Below, piece by piece: positions 1 through 8,790 of a stretch of DNA of 32,867 bases. The stretch is taken from positions 1-32,867 of the IMG/VR virus record IMGVR_UViG_3300034418_005312; one strand, given 5' to 3'. Both the position numbers and the translations under genes were made by a program. Under the pieces are notes generated by a model. The model had not been told where the DNA came from, made no database searches, and saw only the letters and a program-made list of their open reading frames with translations. Within the stretch, counting starts at the first letter, position 1. Every line of letters starts with the position of its first letter. This stretch comes from a virus.

Positions 1-258
1 CTTCCATGGCCTATTTGAGTCCAGTGCCAGCGTCTTGAACATCTTCATCTGGGTTGGCTCATCGTTGAATATAGTCGTGATAGTTGACTTATACTGAGTT
101 CCATAAAAGTTATTCCTGGTGCTGTTTGTATTGTGCTTCCATATAGATCCATCCTTGAATGTATAGAAGCTGCTATTAAGACCGACCATCCAGTCTGGCT
201 GATACGACCAGAAGGACGTCCAACCCTTGCTCCATATTGAGTATGTTATAGTCGCCAT
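1..258 (-). CDS. Probable virion/tail protein, N-terminal fragment (cut by window edge)
   Basis: An open frame starts at ATG 258 and stays open for 86 codons to the window edge, so the C-terminus is missing. The visible part begins MATITYSIWSKGW and is rich in Trp, Tyr, Phe and Asn, with segments such as FWSYQPDWMVGLN, FYTFKDGSIWKHN and TTIFNDEPTQMKMFKTLA. I recognise this type of Trp/Asn-rich segment from large virion proteins of marine Bacteroidota phages, but cannot name a domain. It follows the glycosyltransferase-like gene with an 18-base gap that holds a TAnnTTTG box, so it may have its own promoter. A tail or cargo protein is most likely (inference from position after the muzzle and adhesin genes). 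Confidence 0.7.
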   Translation of the reverse strand, partial: MATITYSIWSKGWTSFWSYQPDWMVGLNSSFYTFKDGSIWKHNTNSTRNNFYGTQYKSTITTIFNDEPTQMKMFKTLALDSNRPWK

Positions 259-262
259 AATA

Positions 263-270
263 CAAATTTA
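263..270 (-). promoter_or_regulatory. Possible Bacteroidota-type -7 promoter box
   Basis: On the minus strand this reads TAAATTTG, matching TAnnTTTG. It is preceded by AATTAG (271-276), as at two other sites in the window. It ends only 4 bases before the ATG at 258, so any transcript from it would be nearly leaderless. No clear -33 TTTG is seen at the usual spacing. Confidence 0.35.
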
Positions 271-276
271 CTAATT

Positions 277-1206
277 TTAAAGCAAACAGCTGTCGACAGA
301 CTTCATCTCCATGTAGTACATGTAAGAACATCTCTGGTCCGATATGTCTAAATCCTCCATATACGGAAGTTTATGTGCATATGCAGCCTTGTAGAACATT
401 CGTTGATTCATATTGGGCACGCCAGCATTATGAAAGAAATACATGTCTTTCCATCTCTCTATCGGACATGTAGCCCAACAGAAATCAAACTCTCTAGGTA
501 CGACAATATTTCGGCCTGACAGCCAGCCGTTCCAAAGCTCTGCCCACATGCTTGCTGTCCATGCCTGTATACCGTAAGGGTCTCCCTCCCTCTTTACATG
601 TTGAAGTTTTGTCATGGTGTCGTACAGCATTATACCGTCCCTCTCTACCTTCTCCCAGTACTGAGATGTAAGTCCCTTCATCAGCTTCTGTGCACCACCA
701 CTGTTCTCTTGGTTTGCCTTAACAACAGCCTTATCTATACCCACAACCTTACACATAGCATCCAGCACCTCCTCTCCCTTACTAACTATGTAGTCGTGAC
801 CGATATAGCTTATGGTGTCTGAAAAGTACCAGTTGTGGTCGTTAAGGTATGGCGTGAAGTCTAGTGGTCTTGTGAATATAAAGTCAGCGTCATGGAAGAA
901 GAAAGCCCCATTGTTAGGGTTCTCGTCGAAGTGTTTCTTTAGCAGGTGTGCCTGTATCGCAGGTATATACTTAACCTCTCCCATTGTATCCTCATAGAAG
1001 TGAAAGTCAACCACATTACCATACCTTGACACCAGCTTGCCCCAGGATTCAGGTATCTTTCCTTGAAATCCTGACACCACATCTATATCTGTGTATCCGT
1101 TCCGTATGAAGTTGTTTATGTAGACCTCAACCTGCCATGCGTAGTAGTCAGTGGCTGGCTGTGCAGATATAAATCTTAGGGGAGTGTTTTTTGACAGTCG
1201 AAGCAT
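277..1206 (-). CDS. Glycosyltransferase-like protein (DxD motif)
   Basis: 309 aa, probably a cytoplasmic nucleotide-sugar-dependent transferase. The core is a hydrophobic strand followed by an acidic motif, FFFHDADFIF at residues 102-111, where D106-A-D108 fits the metal-binding DxD of GT-A fold glycosyltransferases. Later conserved-looking pieces are YIGHDYI (134-140), ENSGGAQ (167-173) and FFHNAG (257-262), the last resembling the C-terminal metal/donor-binding His region of such enzymes. The first ATG overlaps the end of the preceding adhesin gene by 31 bases; the next Met is residue 74, inside the fold, so the long overlap is real. Its position among tail adhesin genes suggests that it glycosylates a virion protein or modifies a host surface glycan, but that is inference. 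No signal peptide or membrane segment is visible. Confidence 0.5.
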   Translation of the reverse strand: MLRLSKNTPLRFISAQPATDYYAWQVEVYINNFIRNGYTDIDVVSGFQGKIPESWGKLVSRYGNVVDFHFYEDTMGEVKYIPAIQAHLLKKHFDENPNNGAFFFHDADFIFTRPLDFTPYLNDHNWYFSDTISYIGHDYIVSKGEEVLDAMCKVVGIDKAVVKANQENSGGAQKLMKGLTSQYWEKVERDGIMLYDTMTKLQHVKREGDPYGIQAWTASMWAELWNGWLSGRNIVVPREFDFCWATCPIERWKDMYFFHNAGVPNMNQRMFYKAAYAHKLPYMEDLDISDQRCSYMYYMEMKSVDSCLL

Positions 1207-3749
1207 GAATTATATATAAATGTAATTTCAACCAGAAGAGGTCCTCCTGGAGTAGTTGTTCCGCTAACCTTATAACACCCATATATACCTCCATATAAAC
1301 CCTTAAATGGCGTACCAACTGCTAGTACTGTATCACCAGCAAGAAAAGCCTTTCCTATGACAGGGACATCATTACAGTCTGTGAATGTATAGTAGTTTAC
1401 AGGTAGGGTTGTGGTTGTGGTAGTGGTTGTCACACCAGCACACGCCCTTACATTTAGAACCTGACCTGTGTGTGATATATGTATGGTGTACGCAGTACCA
1501 CCGTCATCTACATAGTACCACTTGAAGACCCCGTCAAACAGGTTTGCACCTAATGCGTCTGTGTAAACGAAATCGTTAACGGCAGGAATCGAACCACTGC
1601 CGTTGTGGTAGTATGTTGAAAGAGAGGGGGTAAGTGAACATGCATTAAAATCTGACGACTGGGCACTTGGATCCATACTGAATGCTGAGATAACGGGTGC
1701 TGTAGTAGTCGTTGTAGTTGTTGTGGTTGTAGTTGTTCCAGTACAAGTTGTGCAGTCTGCATATATAACGACGGGGTTTTCGATTAGATAATATGGGTAT
1801 GATCCTGTAGTTGTTCCGCTGATCTCAAAACAGTTCCCATCGTCCGTCTTTACAATATTACCTGGAACTATAGCTGAAAGTGTTGTATCTAAAAGAACAA
1901 CCTGAGTTGAAGGCGTAACACATGTCCTTGCCGTGTAATAGTTACCGACAGCTGGTACTGTTGTAGTCGTGGTACTTGTGGTTGTGGTTGTAGTACCTGG
2001 ACATGCATAAACCTCTGCCACATATCCGTTTTTATCTATCTTAATAACCTCCTGTGAGTTGTCTACAAAGTACCACTTATCTCCACCTGAAAATACACTC
2101 CTACCATCTTGATCTGAATATATCCTATCCCTTAATGTAGGTACAGGGTTAGGACCATTGAAATACATTGTCGTAAACTCAATACTGGATACTGGACTTA
2201 TACTGCATGCATCAGAAGACTGAGTCTTAAAGTTCTTAACATCCACAAGGAATGGCTTGTAATCTGAAGAGGATTTTATATCCACATTTATAGTTCTGTC
2301 TGGACTTGTTCCAAAGCAATTGGTTGCGTTGATTGTGAAAGAGAATGATAACTCCTCCACTGGATTTCCAATTATAGCTCCCTCTGAAAAACTAATACCT
2401 TCTGGGAATATATGTGAAAGACATGTTCCGTTTGAAACGACAGATCCATCACCCCTAACTATTATGGGTGTTGATAGTGCACATATATTTCTTACCAATG
2501 TAGCACCAACAGTTAAAGTGACAGCGTTAGAATTACAGTCTGTATATGTTATTAATGTAGATGTTGTACCTCCATTTACAATATATTCAACACAGTTGGA
2601 TACAACACTAAATGACTCAGGATTACCAAGTGTCTGTATTGGAATATTTACAGGATTTAAAGAATCTATGGATATATTTTCTTGATATATAAATGGCTCT
2701 GCATACTCAAAGCAGTCACATGGATTTATAGATACCACATTTCCAGATGTGTCTACACCTACAAAAGACTTTCCTGCAGATGTTGGAACAGTACATAAAG
2801 CAGTATCTATCATATGCAATGAATTATTACCATTATATATCTGAGACCCATCTGAAGTAATATATATCCTATCATTAACAGCTGGAAGAACACCTATACC
2901 ATTATGATAGTACTGTCTTGTTGGACACTGTGTACAAGCATTAGCCTTTGTGTCAGCGTCTACTGTATCAATATAAAAAGGTTTTAAGCTTGGACTAACT
3001 CTATTTAATATCCATATAGTGTTTGCTAATGGAGAGTCTACAATAACTCTTGCGTCATCAACAGATGAATACTTATCAAACAATAAACTTCCATTTCCAT
3101 TATTTACCAATCCATCAAGAGGCTTGTGTAGGCTTATATCATCCTCACTCACCCCAGCAGCTATAAGTGCATTATAGTTAGCTACAGAGTTTAGACCTAT
3201 ATATCCAGTGTCTAAGATTACAGCTCCATTCCACTCCACCTTAAACCTTGTGGGTTCATCTATAACCTGATGAGATACACCTGCAAGACCTATATCACTA
3301 CCTAAATTTAAGGCTATCGATCTTTCTTTAGATATACCGTTGTACGATACTGTGCCTGTACCTATGCTATCCTCATAGTCCCACATTAGGTATAGGTTTT
3401 CATAGTTGTTTGGGTTATTAAATACAAACTGACCTTCAAAGTCTGTACCATTAAAATATACAGGTATAGGTGTCGCTAAAGATTTTATCGTAGCACTATC
3501 CTTCTCTGTGTATTCTTGATCACTTACTAGGTAATATATAGTATTGTTTAGTCCTGGCTCGAAATCTAGGTATTCTGATGAAGGATCTCCTGCCTTTACT
3601 GTTACTGTAGATCCATCATACGGAACATATCCTATACCGCCAAGTCCAGTGACCTTATCAAATAGTGCTATACCATTAGAACTAAGTAAGACATTATCAT
3701 ATGTAAACTCCCCACTTCCTGTATACTCGTATGACTGCTTTAATTTCAT
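1176..3749 (-). CDS. Modular tail adhesin with poly-threonine linkers
   Basis: 857 aa, probably an elongated virion surface or receptor-binding protein. Residues 1-250 form a unique N-terminal part that may dock on the tail. From about 250 the protein is built from repeated modules. Module A occurs three times (about 256-347, 498-585, 684-772), with a shared pattern of Cys, YYHNG-like turn, VNDRIY-type strand, WYYVD-type strand and a closing G-x-V...C. Module B occurs twice (603-669 and 786-852), starting YYT...C and ending in a C-x2-C motif. Modules are separated by pure or nearly pure Thr tracts (586-597, 672-683, 774-781). The abundant Cys is unusual for a phage fibre. Its ATG overlaps the muzzle stop by 4 bases (ATGA), so the two are probably translationally coupled. 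Function is inferred from architecture and location; no known domain family was recognised. Confidence 0.65.
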   Translation of the reverse strand: MKLKQSYEYTGSGEFTYDNVLLSSNGIALFDKVTGLGGIGYVPYDGSTVTVKAGDPSSEYLDFEPGLNNTIYYLVSDQEYTEKDSATIKSLATPIPVYFNGTDFEGQFVFNNPNNYENLYLMWDYEDSIGTGTVSYNGISKERSIALNLGSDIGLAGVSHQVIDEPTRFKVEWNGAVILDTGYIGLNSVANYNALIAAGVSEDDISLHKPLDGLVNNGNGSLLFDKYSSVDDARVIVDSPLANTIWILNRVSPSLKPFYIDTVDADTKANACTQCPTRQYYHNGIGVLPAVNDRIYITSDGSQIYNGNNSLHMIDTALCTVPTSAGKSFVGVDTSGNVVSINPCDCFEYAEPFIYQENISIDSLNPVNIPIQTLGNPESFSVVSNCVEYIVNGGTTSTLITYTDCNSNAVTLTVGATLVRNICALSTPIIVRGDGSVVSNGTCLSHIFPEGISFSEGAIIGNPVEELSFSFTINATNCFGTSPDRTINVDIKSSSDYKPFLVDVKNFKTQSSDACSISPVSSIEFTTMYFNGPNPVPTLRDRIYSDQDGRSVFSGGDKWYFVDNSQEVIKIDKNGYVAEVYACPGTTTTTTSTTTTTVPAVGNYYTARTCVTPSTQVVLLDTTLSAIVPGNIVKTDDGNCFEISGTTTGSYPYYLIENPVVIYADCTTCTGTTTTTTTTTTTTAPVISAFSMDPSAQSSDFNACSLTPSLSTYYHNGSGSIPAVNDFVYTDALGANLFDGVFKWYYVDDGGTAYTIHISHTGQVLNVRACAGVTTTTTTTTLPVNYYTFTDCNDVPVIGKAFLAGDTVLAVGTPFKGLYGGIYGCYKVSGTTTPGGPLLVEITFIYNSCFDCQKTLP
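1407..1430 (-). repeat. Poly-threonine codon tract (8 Thr)
   Basis: Eight consecutive Thr codons (residues 774-781 of the 857-aa adhesin) form a low-complexity ACN triplet run between the third A module and second B module. It is a likely flexible linker. Confidence 0.85.
1701..1736 (-). repeat. Poly-threonine codon tract (12 Thr)
   Basis: Twelve consecutive Thr codons (residues 672-683 of the adhesin) use a mixture of ACA and ACT codons, so the triplet repeat is imperfect at DNA level but perfect in protein. It separates module B1 from module A3. Confidence 0.9.
1959..1994 (-). repeat. Poly-threonine codon tract (11 Thr, 1 Ser)
   Basis: Residues 586-597 of the adhesin read six Thr, one Ser, five Thr. 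The tract separates module A2 from module B1 and is very similar in length to the tract at 1701-1736. Confidence 0.9.
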
Positions 3750-6700
3750 TTTTTAGTCGGTTTATTTATAACAATAGGTCTCACAATTATAGGTCTACCT
3801 ACAGACTGTGTAAGTGTAAATATCTGCGTGATCGATGTGCAGTATGTAACAACAAAATTAACACTTCTTGTGGAACCTGTGGTATTGTTTGCAATATTTG
3901 CATAAATATTAGCCGAACCATTTCCAGATGTTGTAACAGGACTTACCCAATCCGTGCCATCTCCTGTGTCTACAAGAGTTATAGTCCATGGCTGCTGAGT
4001 GTCTATGTTAAACATAAAGAATGATAGCCCACCTGAATTACTTGTCACGTTCCTAGCTGAAGGTCTTATAGACAACGTGCATGGATTTATGTTTCTTGTA
4101 TTCTCAGTCGCTACAGTATACCTGTTTGAGTATGGATCATAGGCACCTAGCTTCTGTGCATTTGGACTACCTTTGAACTCATCTCTAAAATAGTCTGTCA
4201 TACCTAGGGACGATATCTCAGATACATTACCCTTCTCCATACCTACAACGGCACCCCTCCTTGCGTCTGTGAAATACATGTTTCCAGCATTCGTGGCAAA
4301 ACTCTCTGGGTTGTTACTTATACCATAGTCCACAGGGAACGGAATCTCACTACCTAAAACTTCTGGTATAGAGGCAACCGTACCTCCACCTACAGCGTCA
4401 TACAATACATTCTTTCCGAACATCACCTTGTTTATCTTGTCCTGGTGAAATACAAATATATCTCTCTCCCTTGAGTAAAGCTTTTCGATAGGTCCAAAAT
4501 CTCGATCTAGATCCTTAAAGTTTGCAAGAGATAGGTTAAACTCATTAAGTCTGTTTATAGAGGTGTCGCCCCTAAAAACACCGCTGTATGTAAGAGAGGC
4601 CTCCTTTCTTTCATTCTCGTAGTCCTCAATAATACTTGTCACTCTTGGACTGTATTTCATCTGTGGATCATTAAAGTCATCCTTTATCCTGTAAGACTCA
4701 ACACCATTACCGAATGCAAATGAGTTGTATTGAGAGTTATAGCTTGTGGTGTCATTTATCTCTATAATAGCACCATTGTTATTAGCAGACTGATCCTGCT
4801 CCCAATCCTCTTTAAATACTGTTGCTGGCTCTGATGGTGCAGATCCTGGCCATGCAAGGTCTATAATTATAGAATACTGATTTGGCACAGCTAAGACTGT
4901 ATAATACCCTTGAGGTACGCTAGATGTTCCAGATGCGTACACACTCTGACCCACACAGAAAGAATGAGGGCTGTCGGTAGATTGAGGATTATTAGGATCT
5001 AGTGGCCCTAAAACCGTGTATCCCAAACCTACTGGTACCGTAGGAAATACATCTGTAGAGTATGTAAAGTCTGCATAGTCCCATCCAACTTTATGAAGGT
5101 TGTTTGTGATGTCGTAAGAGTCTGTTACCTCGTGGTAAACCTCTAAATCTTCTTCCTTAGCGTCTGTTTCACAAACCAATGGTTTTTCGACTTGCCTTAG
5201 TGTAAATTTTGTCCCTACCCAGTTTCCAGGATTGTTTATACTATTAAAACCAAATCCTTGAATTATCATTCTTACAGGATAATTTCTTTGAGTTGTAGCT
5301 AGATCTATAAATGGTAATCCATTAGGATATCCAGTCCTATGATCTACACCTGGTTGCACTACTTCATATTTTGCCCTTCTAAATGTTATACCTTGTGACC
5401 CTATATCATTACCATTATGATCGTGCTGTATAAAATTTTTATAAGCCCCAGACTCCACAAACCATTCCTCTATATTTTCATACCTCTCTGGAGATATAAA
5501 TGATTGCTCCTCTGTATATGCATTCTGATTATTTGAATCTCTCCATAACTTTATAGTTATTTGAGCACCTGGCTGTATTATTCTATCTATCTCATCTCCA
5601 TTACTATTAGTCTCTTGCTCTCCTCCATTTACTACGGCCATTCCACTATATAATGCACCATTTAAATTTCCATCTATTTCACTTAACTGACTTGAATATG
5701 GAAAATCTGTATCATACTGAGGTGGCGTATGAAAAACAGATTCTGCAGGGTATGTGTTTTGAGTAAAGTAACCAAATGTATCTGGAAAGTTACCGTCAAA
5801 AGCTCTAACCATTACCTTCCATTTGTCTCCAACCCTTACATCTGGAGATATATATTCACCTGTTGAGGAATTAAATGAAATTGGAAACTGTATAGTAAAT
5901 AACTGTACAGCTTGAGAACTTCCTGAAGAATTAAGCCATTCTAATGTATTTACAGTATATGTATCACCAGCGTTTAATAACACATTATCATTCCAATATG
6001 ATAGATCTAATGAATCTGTAATTCTAAAACGAACATCACCAGTATTAAACTCATCCTTATCAATAATCTCTACGGTATACCTTTTATCATGTCTTAATAA
6101 TCCCTGTCCAGGGACGTTCCCAATTTGAGAAGCCACCATAGCATTTGCACTTCCCTCTCCATAGAATATAACCTTATCTAAACCTATGAAGAGTTTATCC
6201 CATATAGGTGGTAAAGTTGAGAAGTTTTCTCCTTCCCATCCTTCATTTGAAAGTAATTCATAATTAAATTCAGATGTACTATCAACCTTAATCTTAAAAT
6301 ATAATCCTGATACCTCTTCATTGTTTAAAAATCCAGTAGACTTAAATTCAAACTCAAGTATTTTATATTTTTTATTTGAAAATGTAGGACCTGTACCGTC
6401 AGCCTTAAATATAACATAGTCTCCTACCGCAAACTTATCTCTGTCTGATTCATTTATTCTAAAATATCTATATGAACCATCTGCATAAAACCATATGGGA
6501 AATATATTGTAGTACTCCTTCTTAGCCTGCTTTATGACCAGTCTGTAGTTTGTAGCCCATTGAGGAGGATTATTCTTTATGTTAACCTTTAAACTGTTCC
6601 CTTTTGCAGATTCAGAGCTAGGGATATATATAGAGTTTTGGTCACTTATTAGAGCCGTGGTCATCCTACCGTAGTCATCTCCATATATGATACCAACCTC

Positions 6701-7876
6701 ATAATCTCTGTCCGTTCTGAATGTCTGTATCGGGGTATTCTCTGTTGTGGATGTTGATACATAGTCCACGCTAAAGTCCATGTCTATATTATTACCGTCA
6801 GTGTCAATGATATCTCTAAACTGAGTATAGTTTCCATATACAAGCCTGTTCCCTATAAGTTCCTGTGACTTAGCAAGAAGAGGTACATTGTCAAACAGTC
6901 TGGTAACCTGATCAGACGTTAGGGGTGCATATATCTTGTTATTGTCAAACACATAGTCAGACACGCTGTTGGACTCTATAAGGTTGTTATTGTCACCGTC
7001 CTTGTCTACAGACTTGATTATCTTTACATTTAGACTTCTGGTGTCAAATGCAAGAAGTTGAATTTCCTTGACAAACTCATTACCAGTCTCAAAGACTATC
7101 CTACACTGATTGTACTCATTGATCATGGCCTTGTTTATCCCAGCCAAGAAATCTATACTGTAGTCTGAAGGTTTGAATGCTACGGCTGAAAATGGAGACA
7201 TCGAGCTGTACTCGTTATCTACATACTTGTACCTATATGCAAAGTACAGGAATCTCTCCTCCATGTTGTTGGAAAGGACCTCATCACTCTTCACTGGATA
7301 TATCACTGGAGCCTTTAATGGCGGTCTCAGTATCACGTCAATATCTATATCTATACGACTGTCGTCAACCGAGTAACTCTTGGCTCTCTTTATGTTTATT
7401 TTTCTAGGTGGGTTGTAGTTGTCTGTCCAAAGTAAAAGTGCACCATTGTCCTTGTGACTAGGTAGGTAGTTTACCCCTGTTATAAGGTGCTCCTTACTTA
7501 GGTTCAGCTTACTTGGCGTGCTTGCTGTGGCCTTTGTACATATAAGTACCTCTTCCAAGGTGTTCGTTATCTCGCTGTACTCAAATATTGCGTCATACTC
7601 ATCTGCAGCTACAAACCAATATATAAGGTTCAGTGGCTCGTATGCAACCGCACCTATAGCTCTTGCGTTTGTCGATCCTATTGAGTATGTGTTTAGGATT
7701 GTCGTTATATTCCCAACCACAGTATTACCAAGTGAGTTTGTTATAGACCCTATGTTTGATCCCTCAGACGTGTCTATCGTGATGTTTAAGGCATCCTCGT
7801 ACTGACCTCCAGACAGAAGTCTCTCGTCAAGGTCCTTGTTCATCTTACCTGCAAGGAAAGTCTTCTTTAATTCCAT
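3746..7876 (-). CDS. Tail stabilisation / muzzle-type protein with C-terminal BACON-like domain
   Basis: 1376 aa. The N-terminus carries the pattern FLAGKMNKDLDERLL followed by YEDALN and SEGSNIGSI (residues 7-45), which I recognise as the start of the large tail stabilisation or muzzle proteins of crAss-like and related marine podoviruses; about 1300-1400 aa is usual for them. In those phages the protein forms the distal part of the short tail. The C-terminal ~110 residues differ. From about 1275 to 1358 there is W1297, W1310, a Ser/Gly/Asn-rich middle, a STRSVNFVV strand near 1335-1343 and a final TLTQS (1354-1358). This pattern fits a BACON-type immunoglobulin-like domain, associated with carbohydrate or mucin binding in Bacteroidota. 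A basic tail, KPTKK, follows. The stop overlaps the next ATG by 4 bases and the gene starts 2 bases after the ring-protein stop. Residues encoded by about 5.3-6.4 kb are more AT-rich than the rest. Confidence 0.75.
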   Translation of the reverse strand: MELKKTFLAGKMNKDLDERLLSGGQYEDALNITIDTSEGSNIGSITNSLGNTVVGNITTILNTYSIGSTNARAIGAVAYEPLNLIYWFVAADEYDAIFEYSEITNTLEEVLICTKATASTPSKLNLSKEHLITGVNYLPSHKDNGALLLWTDNYNPPRKINIKRAKSYSVDDSRIDIDIDVILRPPLKAPVIYPVKSDEVLSNNMEERFLYFAYRYKYVDNEYSSMSPFSAVAFKPSDYSIDFLAGINKAMINEYNQCRIVFETGNEFVKEIQLLAFDTRSLNVKIIKSVDKDGDNNNLIESNSVSDYVFDNNKIYAPLTSDQVTRLFDNVPLLAKSQELIGNRLVYGNYTQFRDIIDTDGNNIDMDFSVDYVSTSTTENTPIQTFRTDRDYEVGIIYGDDYGRMTTALISDQNSIYIPSSESAKGNSLKVNIKNNPPQWATNYRLVIKQAKKEYYNIFPIWFYADGSYRYFRINESDRDKFAVGDYVIFKADGTGPTFSNKKYKILEFEFKSTGFLNNEEVSGLYFKIKVDSTSEFNYELLSNEGWEGENFSTLPPIWDKLFIGLDKVIFYGEGSANAMVASQIGNVPGQGLLRHDKRYTVEIIDKDEFNTGDVRFRITDSLDLSYWNDNVLLNAGDTYTVNTLEWLNSSGSSQAVQLFTIQFPISFNSSTGEYISPDVRVGDKWKVMVRAFDGNFPDTFGYFTQNTYPAESVFHTPPQYDTDFPYSSQLSEIDGNLNGALYSGMAVVNGGEQETNSNGDEIDRIIQPGAQITIKLWRDSNNQNAYTEEQSFISPERYENIEEWFVESGAYKNFIQHDHNGNDIGSQGITFRRAKYEVVQPGVDHRTGYPNGLPFIDLATTQRNYPVRMIIQGFGFNSINNPGNWVGTKFTLRQVEKPLVCETDAKEEDLEVYHEVTDSYDITNNLHKVGWDYADFTYSTDVFPTVPVGLGYTVLGPLDPNNPQSTDSPHSFCVGQSVYASGTSSVPQGYYTVLAVPNQYSIIIDLAWPGSAPSEPATVFKEDWEQDQSANNNGAIIEINDTTSYNSQYNSFAFGNGVESYRIKDDFNDPQMKYSPRVTSIIEDYENERKEASLTYSGVFRGDTSINRLNEFNLSLANFKDLDRDFGPIEKLYSRERDIFVFHQDKINKVMFGKNVLYDAVGGGTVASIPEVLGSEIPFPVDYGISNNPESFATNAGNMYFTDARRGAVVGMEKGNVSEISSLGMTDYFRDEFKGSPNAQKLGAYDPYSNRYTVATENTRNINPCTLSIRPSARNVTSNSGGLSFFMFNIDTQQPWTITLVDTGDGTDWVSPVTTSGNGSANIYANIANNTTGSTRSVNFVVTYCTSITQIFTLTQSVGRPIIVRPIVINKPTKK

Positions 7877-7878
7877 AC

Positions 7879-8787
7879 CTATTTAATCCATTTAGCTCTA
7901 CCTCTCAAGCTCATTAAAAGTCTTGAAGGGTGTAGATTGCTTAGTCTAATCTTTGCATTCCTTAGGGTTGCTATCTTCTCCTTCCTAACCCTGTTTATGA
8001 TGTACTCCTGAACCCCATACTTATTGTTAAGTAGTGCCCACTTTAGGTAACTGTATATGTACTCCTCAGCAAGCTTGTTAACGCTTATCTTGGAGTCGTC
8101 ACCGTTCTCCATACCGTCAGATATATACTCAAGAACTATGTGCTTGTTCTCTATCCCAGATGAGAAGTCTATAACCCCTGCTGCCTTGTTTATACTGAAC
8201 TTAGGATTGTTATTGGCATCCTCTGGATCCAAGCCATAACGCCCTCCCATAGTGTAACCAAAGTACCAGTCACCGTTGTAGTTCCATCCATAGCATCCGC
8301 TATATATACCACCTCCAGTGTATAAGGTTTTGTCCTGTCTAAGTATATCTACCTTTGAGTCACCTGTAACTATCTCTCCATCTGCGTCAAATATAATGTC
8401 CAGGTTATTGTCCTGAAGATATCCTGTGGCAGACATAGGTCTCCTGTTCTCTGTCAATGGAAGTAAAAGGTTTCCACTAAGTACAGATATTCTCACATAG
8501 TTTATATAGTCTGGAGGCATGACCATCTTTAGCTCGTCACCCATCTCCTGCTCTATGACCTTTATGTTTCTAAGTGCGTCATAGTTGAGCTCCTGTATCG
8601 CTCTCTTTGCATGAAATATAACGGTATATCTGTCGACATTATTTACAAGCTTGTCGTTACCTACATACATCAGCATGAAGTTGTTCACTATGTCAGACAT
8701 TGAGACATACTGATATGAACCCCAGTTGCTGTCTTCAGGTATAACCCCACCATTTGTATAGTACTGATAGTTAGTAATGTATCCCAT
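7879..8787 (-). CDS. Tail ring/adaptor-type structural protein
   Basis: 302 aa, no membrane segment. It starts MGYITNYQYYTNGG and contains DIVNNFMLMYVGNDKLV (32-48), AKRAIQELNYDAL (60-72) and MVMPPDYINYVRISVL (88-103), a helical block followed by a beta-rich part, then a helical and strongly basic C-terminus (RVRKEKIATLRNAKIRL). I recognise this pattern from structural proteins located between the capsid and muzzle genes of crAss-like phages, which form connector or tail rings. It lies between the 232-aa gene (3 bases upstream) and the muzzle gene (2 bases downstream), clearly one operon. The exact ring it forms cannot be told from sequence alone. Confidence 0.6.
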   Translation of the reverse strand: MGYITNYQYYTNGGVIPEDSNWGSYQYVSMSDIVNNFMLMYVGNDKLVNNVDRYTVIFHAKRAIQELNYDALRNIKVIEQEMGDELKMVMPPDYINYVRISVLSGNLLLPLTENRRPMSATGYLQDNNLDIIFDADGEIVTGDSKVDILRQDKTLYTGGGIYSGCYGWNYNGDWYFGYTMGGRYGLDPEDANNNPKFSINKAAGVIDFSSGIENKHIVLEYISDGMENGDDSKISVNKLAEEYIYSYLKWALLNNKYGVQEYIINRVRKEKIATLRNAKIRLSNLHPSRLLMSLRGRAKWIK

Positions 8788-8790
8788 TGT

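Noticed and set aside
1407-1994. Regularly spaced triplet-repeat tracts that could suggest a CRISPR array or tandem satellite
   Set aside because: The tracts are Thr codon runs inside an intact reading frame, differ in length and are separated by long coding modules, so they are protein linkers.
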